This document shows positions 16,992 to 24,959 of a stretch of DNA of 64,000 bases, in pieces (position 1 is the first letter of the stretch; each line of letters begins with the position of its first letter). This DNA comes from Neobacillus drentensis (lineage in GTDB: Bacteria > Bacillota > Bacilli > Bacillales > Cytobacillaceae), in assembly GCF_021560175.1 (NCBI RefSeq), contig NZ_CP091110.1, forward strand, positions 1,478,001-1,542,000. Direction: 5' to 3'. The notes below the pieces were generated by a model. It did not search any database. It was not told where the DNA came from and saw only the letters and a list, made by a program, of their open reading frames with translations. The translations under genes were made by a program, and so were the position numbers.

Positions 16992-19445
16992 ATGAGGAAA
17001 AAAAATCTGGACTCAAATTGGAAATTTAGTTATTCCACAGGCAACTCTAGTAAGGATAAACGAGGAAAAGCATACAAAGATACGGTCAATCTGCCACATG
17101 ACTTTTCTATTGGATTAGATCGATCAGAATCAGAGGGATCGAATGAAGCAGGAGGTTTTTTTTCAGGGGGAATTGGCACCTACGAAAAAGAGATCTTTTT
17201 CAATGAAGAGGAGAAAGAAAGAGTATATATCCTGTTGGTAGAAGGCGCATACATGAATGCGGAGGTCTACATCAATGGTCATCTGGCTGCTTTGCATCCC
17301 TATGGTTACACCGAATTTAAAGTAGATTTAACCGAATACATTCGCCTTGGTCAAAAGAATAAGCTGCGTGTCGTTGTCAATAACAATGCCATGCCTAATT
17401 CTAGGTGGTATAGCGGTTCAGGATTGTACCGACATATACAGCTTCTAACAGCGGAAAAACTTTATATTGATCCATGGGACCTATTTGTTGTTACTGAGGA
17501 TTTTAATGAGGATAAAGCAATTGTAAAAATGGAGGCAACGGTTACAAATGCGCTTTCTGTAGATGAAAGCATAGAATTTCAGACTATTATTTATGACCCG
17601 CAGGGTAATGAAATTTTTACAGAAATAAAGAGTGGCATCGCTCGCAGAGAAGGAAAAACCAACTTTAGCTCTCTCATCCCTATGGAAGTACCTCAATTTT
17701 GGTCTACTGAGAAACCTTATTTATATAAGGCTCGAACAAAGGTTTATAAAAATGGCTCTTTGATGGATGAAACGGAAACAACCTTTGGAATTCGCTCTAT
17801 TTCTTTTGATGCAAAGAATGGATTTCGTTTAAATGGTACTTCTTTGAAATTAAAAGGAGGGTGTATCCACCATGATAATGGTCCACTTGGGGCAGCTGCA
17901 TTTGACGTGGCGGAGTATCGAAAAATCCGTCTTTTAAAGGAACTGGGATACAACGCCATCCGTACGGCACATAATCCGCCATCACGTGCACTGCTAGATG
18001 CATGCGATTATTATGGAATGCTAGTCATTGATGAGCTGTTTGATTGCTGGCGTCAAAAGAAAAATGCCTATGATTATCATCTGTATTTTGAAGATTGGTG
18101 GAAACGAGATGTGGAGGCAACTATTTTACGAGACAGGAACCATCCTTCGGTTATCATGTGGTCCATTGGAAACGAAATCGGTGAACGGGATGGCAATTCA
18201 GATGGAGTACAGATTGCAGAGGAACTCTGTGCGTATGTCAAACAACTTGATCCTACAAGAGCTGTTACAAATGGTGTAAATGCAATCTTCTTGGATGCGG
18301 GTGAATTTGGAGGGATATTGGCCAACATCTTTAATGGCAGCGCTGGTGATCTTTCTGAACTGCCACCGGAAGTTCACGAACTTTTAAAAGAGTGCGATCG
18401 CGTGACGGCTGAGTGGGGAGAAATAACAGAACCCTTCTGTAAGCCTTTAGATGTTGTCGGGTATAACTATCTTGATAGCCGGTATGGAGGAGATGGCCTG
18501 AAATTTCAAGACCGAGTAATTTGCGGAACAGAATCCTATCCCAAAATGATGGCATCTGTGTGGAAAAAGGTGGAGGAAAATCCCCATGTCATTGGTGATT
18601 TTTCATGGACAGCGATTGATTATATTGGGGAATCCGGGATTGGACGCAGTTTTTATGATGAGACAGGAAACCTGTTTGGAGATTATCCGTGGCACATATC
18701 AAATTGTGGGGATTTAGATATTTGTGGGTTTATCCGTCCACAGGGAGAATATCGGAAAATACTTTGGAATAAAAGTAAAGAACCTTATTTAGCGATACTT
18801 AAACCGGAACACTTTGGAAAAAAAGAAATAGTGTCTGCTTGGGGCTGGAGCGACGTCGTTCACAGCTGGAGTTTTCCAAAGCATGTAGGACAAAAGGTTC
18901 GCGTTGATATTTACAGTAATGCTGAAGAGGTTGAATTGCTTATTAATGGAAGCAGTATTGGAAGAAAAACAGTAAATGAGGAACTAAAGGCCAGTTTTGA
19001 TGTGGACTATACACCGGGTTCCATTGAAGCATTAAATTATAGAAATGGCAGGAAAGCTGAGATTGATAGAATTGAAACCTGCGGGGATCCGTATTCTTTA
19101 CAACTCGAAGTAGAAGAAGAGAATTGGGATTCAATAAACACTGATGATTTGAAATACATTACCTGCAGTATTAGGGATAAAAATGGATTATTAGTTCCAT
19201 ATGCAGAACATTTGGTAAAGATAGAAGTTAGTGGAGCAGGGGAGCTTGCCGCAATTGGTACTGGAAATCCCGTATCAGAAGAAAGTTATAAGGAGTTTTT
19301 TAGAAAAGCCTATAATGGGAAATTGTTAATTGTTGTAAGAGGGAAAGCGGAGGGAAAAGCTATCATTTCGGCAAGTTCGGAAGGTATCAGAGAAAACTCT
19401 ATCGAGATACAGATGAACCATCTCCTTTATTATAGAATAGACTGA
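16992..19445 (+). CDS. GH2-family beta-galactosidase-type hydrolase
   Basis: This is a cytoplasmic enzyme of 817 residues with the GH2 domain order: a sugar-binding jelly roll (PHDFSIGLD near 35, NNAMPNSRWYSGSGLYRHI near 135), an immunoglobulin-like domain, a TIM barrel, a DUF4982-type sandwich (VDIYSNAEEVELLINGSSIG near 640), and a C-terminal Ig-like domain (GAGELAAIGTGNP). The acid/base is E395 or thereabouts in SIGNEIGERDG, after RDRNHPSVIMW. The nucleophile is probably the glutamate in VICGTESYPK near 513. DUF4982 is common in beta-galactosidases, but activity on other beta-glycosides (glucuronides, mannosides) cannot be excluded. It is a single-gene unit divergent from an AraC gene. Confidence 0.88.
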   Translation: MRKKNLDSNWKFSYSTGNSSKDKRGKAYKDTVNLPHDFSIGLDRSESEGSNEAGGFFSGGIGTYEKEIFFNEEEKERVYILLVEGAYMNAEVYINGHLAALHPYGYTEFKVDLTEYIRLGQKNKLRVVVNNNAMPNSRWYSGSGLYRHIQLLTAEKLYIDPWDLFVVTEDFNEDKAIVKMEATVTNALSVDESIEFQTIIYDPQGNEIFTEIKSGIARREGKTNFSSLIPMEVPQFWSTEKPYLYKARTKVYKNGSLMDETETTFGIRSISFDAKNGFRLNGTSLKLKGGCIHHDNGPLGAAAFDVAEYRKIRLLKELGYNAIRTAHNPPSRALLDACDYYGMLVIDELFDCWRQKKNAYDYHLYFEDWWKRDVEATILRDRNHPSVIMWSIGNEIGERDGNSDGVQIAEELCAYVKQLDPTRAVTNGVNAIFLDAGEFGGILANIFNGSAGDLSELPPEVHELLKECDRVTAEWGEITEPFCKPLDVVGYNYLDSRYGGDGLKFQDRVICGTESYPKMMASVWKKVEENPHVIGDFSWTAIDYIGESGIGRSFYDETGNLFGDYPWHISNCGDLDICGFIRPQGEYRKILWNKSKEPYLAILKPEHFGKKEIVSAWGWSDVVHSWSFPKHVGQKVRVDIYSNAEEVELLINGSSIGRKTVNEELKASFDVDYTPGSIEALNYRNGRKAEIDRIETCGDPYSLQLEVEEENWDSINTDDLKYITCSIRDKNGLLVPYAEHLVKIEVSGAGELAAIGTGNPVSEESYKEFFRKAYNGKLLIVVRGKAEGKAIISASSEGIRENSIEIQMNHLLYYRID

Positions 19446-19471
19446 CTGACTCTTAGGACATTACTCAGGGA

Positions 19472-19508
19472 CGATTCTTCAACATGAAGGTCGTTCTTTT
19501 TTTTAAAA
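19472..19508 (+). terminator. Terminator of the GH2 gene
   Basis: ACGATTCTTC and GAAGGTCGT form an imperfect stem around AACAT, followed by TTCTTTTTTTT. Confidence 0.6.
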
Positions 19509-19542
19509 ACAAGTTTGTGAAAGTTGTCCTTACATTAAATAG

Positions 19543-19692
19543 GTGCTTGAGTTTAGTAATGGCGCAGCATTCGGATTTCCAGAAGGGCTATCCGTTGCGG
19601 GAGACGATCCACGCGCAAGGGTAAGTGCAGTATCGACATTGTGTTATCTCGTATTCCTTGTTGGACCGCCTTTTTTGGTGTTGTTAGAGGGG
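19543..19692 (+). pseudogene. Fragment of an MFS transporter gene
   Basis: The frame starting at 19543 reads about 50 residues including NGAAFGFPEGLSVAGDDP, ARVSAVSTLCYLVFLVGPPF and LVLLEG. This corresponds to the helix 10-11 region of a group of bacterial MFS carriers, which have a (G)AALGFPVG..A..D...ARVS.VST.GY..FL.GPP pattern (from memory of the family). A stop codon lies directly upstream in frame, and the sequence passes into a 20/21-bp repeat array after LLEG. It is therefore a decayed internal fragment, not a gene. It resembles neither of the two intact MFS carriers of the island at these residues. Confidence 0.7.
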
Positions 19693-19791
19693 ATTTGTTA
19701 ATATGGTACCGAATTTTGTTAATATCACTTGGAAATTTGTTAATATCTTGCCGAAATTTGTTAATAAAGCTTAAAGCAGTAAAGTGAAGCC
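19691..19791. repeat. Array of four TTTGTTAATA motifs, 21-bp period, with conserved tail (copy B)
   Basis: The core GTTAATA starts at 19697, 19718, 19739 and 19760, a strict 21-bp spacing. The opening GGGGATTTGTTAATA and the tail TTAAAGCAGTAAAGTGAAGC are nearly the same as in copy A at 15770. Together with the MFS fragment it accounts for most of the 551-bp gap between the GH2 and DeoR genes. Confidence 0.85.
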
Positions 19792-19996
19792 TTCTTTTAA
19801 AGAAGTTAGCTCAATTTAAAGAGCCAGTTTTAAATTGCGGATAGGCGTTTGTGGAGCGCCTGTCCTTTTTTGACTAAAAACAAAAATATATGTGTTTGTT
19901 TTCCAAAAAAATATGATATAGTTATAGTGATAATAAGTGAAAAACAAATATAAAACAACATAAATAAAAATAACGCGTAAGGAAGGGGCAGAACAA

Positions 19997-20758
19997 GTGC
20001 TGGTAGCAGAAAGACAAAAAAAGATCGTTGAATTGGTCAATGAACGATTAAGCATTCGGGTAACGGAGCTCAGTAAAATTTTCTCCGTGACGGAAGAAAC
20101 CATCCGCCGGGACCTTGAAAAGCTGGAAAAAGAAAATTTATTAATGCGTTCTCATGGCGGTGCAGTCAGTATTGAAAAGGACCAGGGGGAGGTTTCTTAT
20201 TTAGAAAGAGAAATAACGAATGCGGAACAAAAGAGAGCGATTGCTGCGGCAGCGGTTCGTTTAATTGAGCCAGGTGATCAAATCGTATTAGATGCTAGTA
20301 CTACCGCATGGTATGTCGCAAAAGAATTGTCCGATATGCCGCTGACCGTTTTGACAAATTCGATTAAGGTTGCGATTGAACTTAGCAAAAAAGAACAGAT
20401 CAAAGTGATTTCAACTGGTGGAACCTTACTCTCACAATCATTATCATATGTCGGACCGTTAGCAGAGCGATCCCTAAGCATGTATCACGTCAATAAAGCG
20501 TTTCTATCCTGCAAAGGGGTCCATTTAGATAGAGGATTAAGTGATTTTAATGAATCACAAGCGTTATTAAAAAAACAGATGATGGAAATTGCTGATGAAA
20601 CGATTTTAATGGTGGACTCAAGCAAATTTGGAACACGTGCCTTTTCAAGAATCTCACCTGTTTCCAATCTCGACTGGATTATTACTGATTCAAAAATAGA
20701 GAAAGAAACTAAAAACGAGTTGGAAGACAACAATATCAGATTATTAATTGTAAACTAA
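19997..20758 (+). CDS. DeoR-family transcriptional repressor
   Basis: The protein has 253 residues, the usual DeoR length. The N-terminal winged helix-turn-helix (ERQKKIVELVNERLSIRVTE, then SVTEETIRRDLEKLEKENLL) is followed by the family hallmark RSHGGAV and a DeoR-C sugar-phosphate sensor (IVLDASTTAWYVAKEL, SCKGVHLDRGLSDF, VDSSKFG). The start is the GTG at 19997, with AAGGAAGGGG 9 bp upstream. DeoR proteins respond to phosphorylated sugars. No obvious target operon is contiguous; the AraC-GH39 gene follows after a terminator. Confidence 0.9.
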   Translation: MLVAERQKKIVELVNERLSIRVTELSKIFSVTEETIRRDLEKLEKENLLMRSHGGAVSIEKDQGEVSYLEREITNAEQKRAIAAAAVRLIEPGDQIVLDASTTAWYVAKELSDMPLTVLTNSIKVAIELSKKEQIKVISTGGTLLSQSLSYVGPLAERSLSMYHVNKAFLSCKGVHLDRGLSDFNESQALLKKQMMEIADETILMVDSSKFGTRAFSRISPVSNLDWIITDSKIEKETKNELEDNNIRLLIVN

Positions 20759-20784
20759 CAGACCAATATCCGGTCTGTTTTTTA
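20757..20784 (+). terminator. Terminator of the DeoR gene
   Basis: AACAGACC and GGTCTGTT form an 8-bp stem around AATATCC, with a T run after it. It overlaps the stop codon. Confidence 0.8.
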
Positions 20785-20848
20785 CACTTTTCGACACATA
20801 CATGTATACTAGAAAAAATAAGTAATTCCGTTAAGATGGGTGACCGAA

Positions 20849-23353
20849 ATGAATTTTACCTATGAAATCATCGAAATGAATAAAGAACTCCCCTTGCACA
20901 TCTTTTTAAACAGTGTGGATTATGTATCAAACCATTGGCATGACAGCATCGAGATCATCTTTGTCCTTAAAGGAAAAGTGAATGTGTCTGTCAATGATAA
21001 ACGGTTTGAGTTAAATGAAAAAGATGTCGTTCTCATTAATGCAAACGATATTCATGCGATTCAGCACCAAGATGAGAATTTATTACTTACGATTCAGCTG
21101 CCAATTCCCGATTTAAAAGAAAATATCAAAGATGTCGATTCCTTCGTTTTCTCATGTAAATCTTTTCTATATGATGAACATCATCAAGAAGAGTTTAATG
21201 AACTGCGTTCAATGTTAGCTCAGATGATGTGGGTAATTAATAAAGAAAGTGAAGGATATGAATTACAAATAAAGTCCCTTTATTTTCAGTTAATTTATTT
21301 GCTGATGAAAAACTTTAAAGAAGAAACAGAAAAGGAAAGCAAGCTTTCCAGTCAAAAACATATTGAGAGGTTACTAAGGATTACCTCCTATGTAAAAGAC
21401 AATTTTAAACAGCCGATTACTTTGAATGAGTTATCCCAGATTGAATTCTTGTCCGTCCATTATTTATCAAAGTTTATCCAAAAACACCTAGGGATGCCTT
21501 TTTCAAAATATGTGGATAGTATCCGGCTTGATCATGCAGTGAAAGATATTGTCTTTACCGATATACCGCTCACGCAAATTGCCCTGGATAATGGATTTGC
21601 AAGTGTTAAGGCTTTTAATAGAGCTTTCAAGGAGTTTTATCAACAGACGCCGAGTGAATATCGCCGTGCGGTGGAAATGGAACCAAAGAGAACGGAAAGT
21701 AATAAGGTAACACTTGCTAACTATGTGGAAATTGATAAAACACAGGCCTTCGATCAGCTATTTGCGTTTTTACCGTCTAAAGAACAATCATTAGTAGTTG
21801 AAAATAAAGCCGTTTTGAAAAAAACAATCAAAATTAATGTGGAAGAAAAGGCGGATAAACTTAACCATACATGGAAGAATCTTATGACAGTTGGTAAGGC
21901 CAAAGAGTGCCTTTATACCGATATTCAAAACCAAATCAAGCAGGTGAAAAAAGCGACTAATTTTAAATATCTGCGTTTTCATGGGATCTTTGATGATGAA
22001 ATGATGGTTTATGGGGAAAATGAGCAAGGGATTCCTGAATATAATTTTCTTTATACAGACAAGTTAATCGAATTTTTGCGGAGCATACATGTAAAGCCGT
22101 TTGTTGAGTTAGGATTCATGCCATCAGAATTGGCCGCTAGCCATGAAACGGTATTTTATAAAGAAAGCAATGTAAGTAAACCAAAGGATATCGAGAAATG
22201 GAATAACCTTTTAATGGCGTTTATTCTCCATTATGAGAATCTCTACGGGCAAGATGAAGTCCTTCAATGGTATTTTGAAGTGTGGAATGAGCCTGATTTT
22301 TATGTATTTTGGCGGGGGACGTTCGAAGAATATTGCCTATTATATAAAAATACTTACGAAACCATTAAAGGGATAAACCCCCTTTATAAAGTAGGGGGAC
22401 CAAGTATTGTTTCCATTAATAATAGTGACTGGCTGCAGCAGTTTTTAAATTTTTGTAAAAGAGAAAATTGTATTCCTGATTTTATCTCCTTCCATAATTA
22501 CTCACATGACGAAATGGATATAAATAAGAAAAGGAATGTAACGAATGATCAAGCCATGGAATCCGGTTATATTTCAAGGGATGAACACTTCTTGAAAAAC
22601 CGAATAGCTGTTCTGAAGAGGAAATTAGCAGAGAATCATTTAAACGACATTGAGGTTCACCTTACGGAATGGAACTCTACGGCCTATCACCGAGATTTAA
22701 CAAATGATACTAGCTTCAAAGCCGCTTTTATAGTGAAAAATCTCGTGGAAAATATTGATGCCATTCAAAGCTTTGGCTATTGGACGCTAACCGATTTAAT
22801 TGAAGAAAGAAGAGCTTCCACGAACAGGTTTCATGGTGGATTAGGTTTGATTACGAATAATAATATTCCAAAACCTGCTTTTTTTGCCTATCAGCTGCTT
22901 GGCAGATTAGGGAATCAACTGGTTTCTCAAGGCGATGGTTACATTTTAACGAAAAATTCTAAGGGGCATCAGCTGCTTCTATATCATTATTGTCATTATG
23001 ACCGGCTGTATTGTATGAACCAGCATGCAAACATTGATTTAGAAAATCGATACAATGTATTTCTTAATCAGAATCCGATTGAAATGAAATTCATTATGAA
23101 TGAATTGAAAAAAGGGACATACAAAGTAAGGCAGTACCAATTAAACAGACAACATGGAAGTTCTTTTGATCAATGGGTCGAAATGGGTGCCCCTGAACTT
23201 ATGAATCAAGAGGATATCGATTATTTAATCCATTCTAGTATCCCTAAACTTCAAATAAGTGAAGTGCGTATTGAGGAAGATTACATTTTAAGCACCATTC
23301 TCGGGGCTCATGAAGTACAATTATTTGAGATTGTTCCCCAAAGAACTCTTTAG
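20849..23353 (+). CDS. AraC-type regulator fused to a GH39 glycosidase-like domain
   Basis: Residues 1 to about 100 form an AraC cupin sensor (SNHWHDSIEIIFVLKGKVNV, DVVLINANDIHAIQH). Residues 190-290 hold two helix-turn-helix motifs ending in PSEYRRAVE. From about 300 to the end the protein is a GH39-type (beta-xylosidase/iduronidase clan A) TIM barrel with a C-terminal beta domain: LRFHGIFDDEMMVY, FEVWNEPDFYVFWRG (acid/base E near 480) and HLTEWNST (nucleophile E near 605). Both catalytic glutamates are kept. There is no signal peptide or membrane segment. The ATG at 20849 fits best, as GGGTGA lies 5 bp upstream; GTG 20840 is the alternative. It is probably a sugar-responsive regulator whose hydrolase domain acts as sensor or enzyme. 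Which of these applies is unknown. Confidence 0.88.
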   Translation: MNFTYEIIEMNKELPLHIFLNSVDYVSNHWHDSIEIIFVLKGKVNVSVNDKRFELNEKDVVLINANDIHAIQHQDENLLLTIQLPIPDLKENIKDVDSFVFSCKSFLYDEHHQEEFNELRSMLAQMMWVINKESEGYELQIKSLYFQLIYLLMKNFKEETEKESKLSSQKHIERLLRITSYVKDNFKQPITLNELSQIEFLSVHYLSKFIQKHLGMPFSKYVDSIRLDHAVKDIVFTDIPLTQIALDNGFASVKAFNRAFKEFYQQTPSEYRRAVEMEPKRTESNKVTLANYVEIDKTQAFDQLFAFLPSKEQSLVVENKAVLKKTIKINVEEKADKLNHTWKNLMTVGKAKECLYTDIQNQIKQVKKATNFKYLRFHGIFDDEMMVYGENEQGIPEYNFLYTDKLIEFLRSIHVKPFVELGFMPSELAASHETVFYKESNVSKPKDIEKWNNLLMAFILHYENLYGQDEVLQWYFEVWNEPDFYVFWRGTFEEYCLLYKNTYETIKGINPLYKVGGPSIVSINNSDWLQQFLNFCKRENCIPDFISFHNYSHDEMDINKKRNVTNDQAMESGYISRDEHFLKNRIAVLKRKLAENHLNDIEVHLTEWNSTAYHRDLTNDTSFKAAFIVKNLVENIDAIQSFGYWTLTDLIEERRASTNRFHGGLGLITNNNIPKPAFFAYQLLGRLGNQLVSQGDGYILTKNSKGHQLLLYHYCHYDRLYCMNQHANIDLENRYNVFLNQNPIEMKFIMNELKKGTYKVRQYQLNRQHGSSFDQWVEMGAPELMNQEDIDYLIHSSIPKLQISEVRIEEDYILSTILGAHEVQLFEIVPQRTL

Positions 23354-23379
23354 GCAGGAACCCTACCTGCCTTTTTTTG
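23352..23379 (+). terminator. Terminator of the AraC-GH39 gene
   Basis: AGGCAGG and CCTGCCT form a perfect 7-bp stem, followed by T7. Confidence 0.85.
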
Positions 23380-23478
23380 TTGCAGAAAACTAGTAAAAAG
23401 GAACCATAAAAAAATGAAATGACAATTTAGGTACCTGCTTTGAACAAATATCGGATAGTGAAAAGGTTTTCATATCTC

Positions 23479-23508
23479 TATAATGAAGAACATAAGGAAG
23501 CGTTTCCA
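23479..23508 (+). promoter_or_regulatory. -10 box and cre site of the second MFS gene
   Basis: TATAAT (23479-23484) is followed by the near-palindromic cre AGGAAGCGTTTCCA (23495-23508). No good -35 is present, so activation is likely. A CTTTGAA sequence at 23438 recalls the AraC half-site but does not fit the geometry of the other four sites. Confidence 0.55.
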
Positions 23509-23558
23509 GCTTGATTTAGGAAAAACTAAGAGTTGTAAATTATAGGGAGGTAAGTAAG

Positions 23559-24851
23559 ATGGAGAATACCGTGATAAATAAGACACCTTTTGGAAGATTG
23601 ATCGTGGCATCAATCCTTGGGGTTGGAACTGCGATAGCACCGTTAGTACTTTTAGCATTTGGACTCATTCAATTTATTATTATTAAAATTGTTGGACCAG
23701 AACATTCAACTGCTGTGTATGGAACAGCATCTGGGATTACCGGTATAGCAGTTGTAATTTTTGGGCTGCTCAGTGGGGTTATTGCAGATAAAACCCGCGT
23801 AAAGATGGGGAGAAGGCGTTTCTGGATTATTGGAGGTAGTATCGGTGGAGCTATTTGTATGTTAGCTCTTGCCTATTCCACATCGATCCCGATGCTTGTC
23901 ATTTCCTGGTGTTTAGCACAATTCTTTTATGGAATGGTTTCACTCTCCTGTTATGCGATTGTTCCAGAACAAGTAGAACAAGAAAAGTTTGGCCGTATTT
24001 CAGGTATAATAGGCGCAGCCGCACCTGCTTTCGTTATGACTGGGCAAATGTTAATGGGAGTCTTTGCAAAGTCTACCCAAAGTGAGAAGATGATTACCAT
24101 GATTATTGTCCAATTGATTGGTGGTATGTTAGCGGCACTTCTAATTAAAGATAATTATTTTGCTGGATCAGAAGCAAAAAGTGAGAAGAAGTCGATTGGT
24201 ATTCGTGGTTTCTATCCAAGTTTTAAAAAGCATCCTTCCTATACATGGGCGTTATTAACCAAGTTGTTTATTTATTTTACCAATGCTGGAATGAATATGT
24301 TGACTCTTTTCTATATTGCAAGATTTCACTTGAGTGAAACCAAGATTTTTCAATTAATGGGACTTACCGCACCAGCTATCGCTGTAATGGTTGTGGCAGG
24401 GCTGCTTGGTGGTTTCTTATCAGATAAAGTAAAGAAACAAAAGCCCTTTGTGATTGGAGCAGCAATTTTAACAGGGATTTGTTTAATCACATTTGCTTTC
24501 TCATCTAGCGTTACTTGGGTAATCGTTGGTAACTTTATCTTCAATTTTGGCTTTGGAATGTACAATGCCGTAGATAATGCCCTGGTAAACCGAATTCTTC
24601 CTTCCACAGAGAATGCTGCAAAAGATATCTCGATTATGAATACAACAACAAACTTGGCTTCAACACTAGTAAACTTCGCGGCGCCTGCTTTAATTGGCTT
24701 AGGAGTAAGCTTGTTTGGAGGAGATGGATATACGCTCTTCTTCTTAGTCCTTGCTGCCTTCTCCATTCTTTCAGCAGTATTTGTTCTACCAATTCCAGAA
24801 ATGGAATCAAAATTGAAAGTCACGAATGATCTAAATGAAAAAGTAGTTTAA
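23559..24851 (+). CDS. MFS glycoside/sugar transporter, paralogue 2
   Basis: This 430-residue carrier has the same length and, over most of its sequence, the same residues as the MFS protein at 11407. Shared loops include IADKTRVKMGRRRFWIIGG after helix 2 and FLSDKVKKQKPFVIG after helix 8. It has twelve predicted helices and no extra domain. It is followed after 108 bp by an acetylesterase-like gene and then by a GH1 paralogue pair on the other side of an AraC gene, so it appears to be the carrier for a related, perhaps acylated, glycoside. GGAGG lies 9 bp before the ATG. Confidence 0.85.
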   Translation: MENTVINKTPFGRLIVASILGVGTAIAPLVLLAFGLIQFIIIKIVGPEHSTAVYGTASGITGIAVVIFGLLSGVIADKTRVKMGRRRFWIIGGSIGGAICMLALAYSTSIPMLVISWCLAQFFYGMVSLSCYAIVPEQVEQEKFGRISGIIGAAAPAFVMTGQMLMGVFAKSTQSEKMITMIIVQLIGGMLAALLIKDNYFAGSEAKSEKKSIGIRGFYPSFKKHPSYTWALLTKLFIYFTNAGMNMLTLFYIARFHLSETKIFQLMGLTAPAIAVMVVAGLLGGFLSDKVKKQKPFVIGAAILTGICLITFAFSSSVTWVIVGNFIFNFGFGMYNAVDNALVNRILPSTENAAKDISIMNTTTNLASTLVNFAAPALIGLGVSLFGGDGYTLFFLVLAAFSILSAVFVLPIPEMESKLKVTNDLNEKVV

Positions 24852-24863
24852 TAATAATAATTG

Positions 24864-24893
24864 GGATGAATTATACGAGAGTATGATTCATCC
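24864..24893 (+). other. Intercistronic hairpin between MFS and esterase genes
   Basis: GGATGAAT and ATTCATCC are perfect inverted repeats around a 14-nt loop, without a T tract. The position and arm sequence match the hairpin at 12713 after the paralogous MFS gene. Confidence 0.55.
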
Positions 24894-24959
24894 TAATCGT
24901 TGTTTAAAAAGTATAATGGAAACAAAAGGAATGTTATTAAAAGAGGGAGAGATAATTAC

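Noticed and set aside
19693..19791. MITE or insertion-sequence end at the GTTAATA arrays
   Set aside because: No inverted terminal repeats or target duplication could be found around either copy, so I list them only as repeat arrays.
23438..23484. A fifth AraC-type operator before the second MFS gene
   Set aside because: CTTTGAA is present, but the rest of the half-site, the second half-site and the 33-bp distance to the -10 box do not fit (distance is 37).
24350..24823. Minus-strand frame of 157 residues (and its counterpart at 12195-12554)
   Set aside because: Both are antisense to the paralogous MFS genes. They recur only because the MFS sequences are homologous; the plus-strand proteins are certain.
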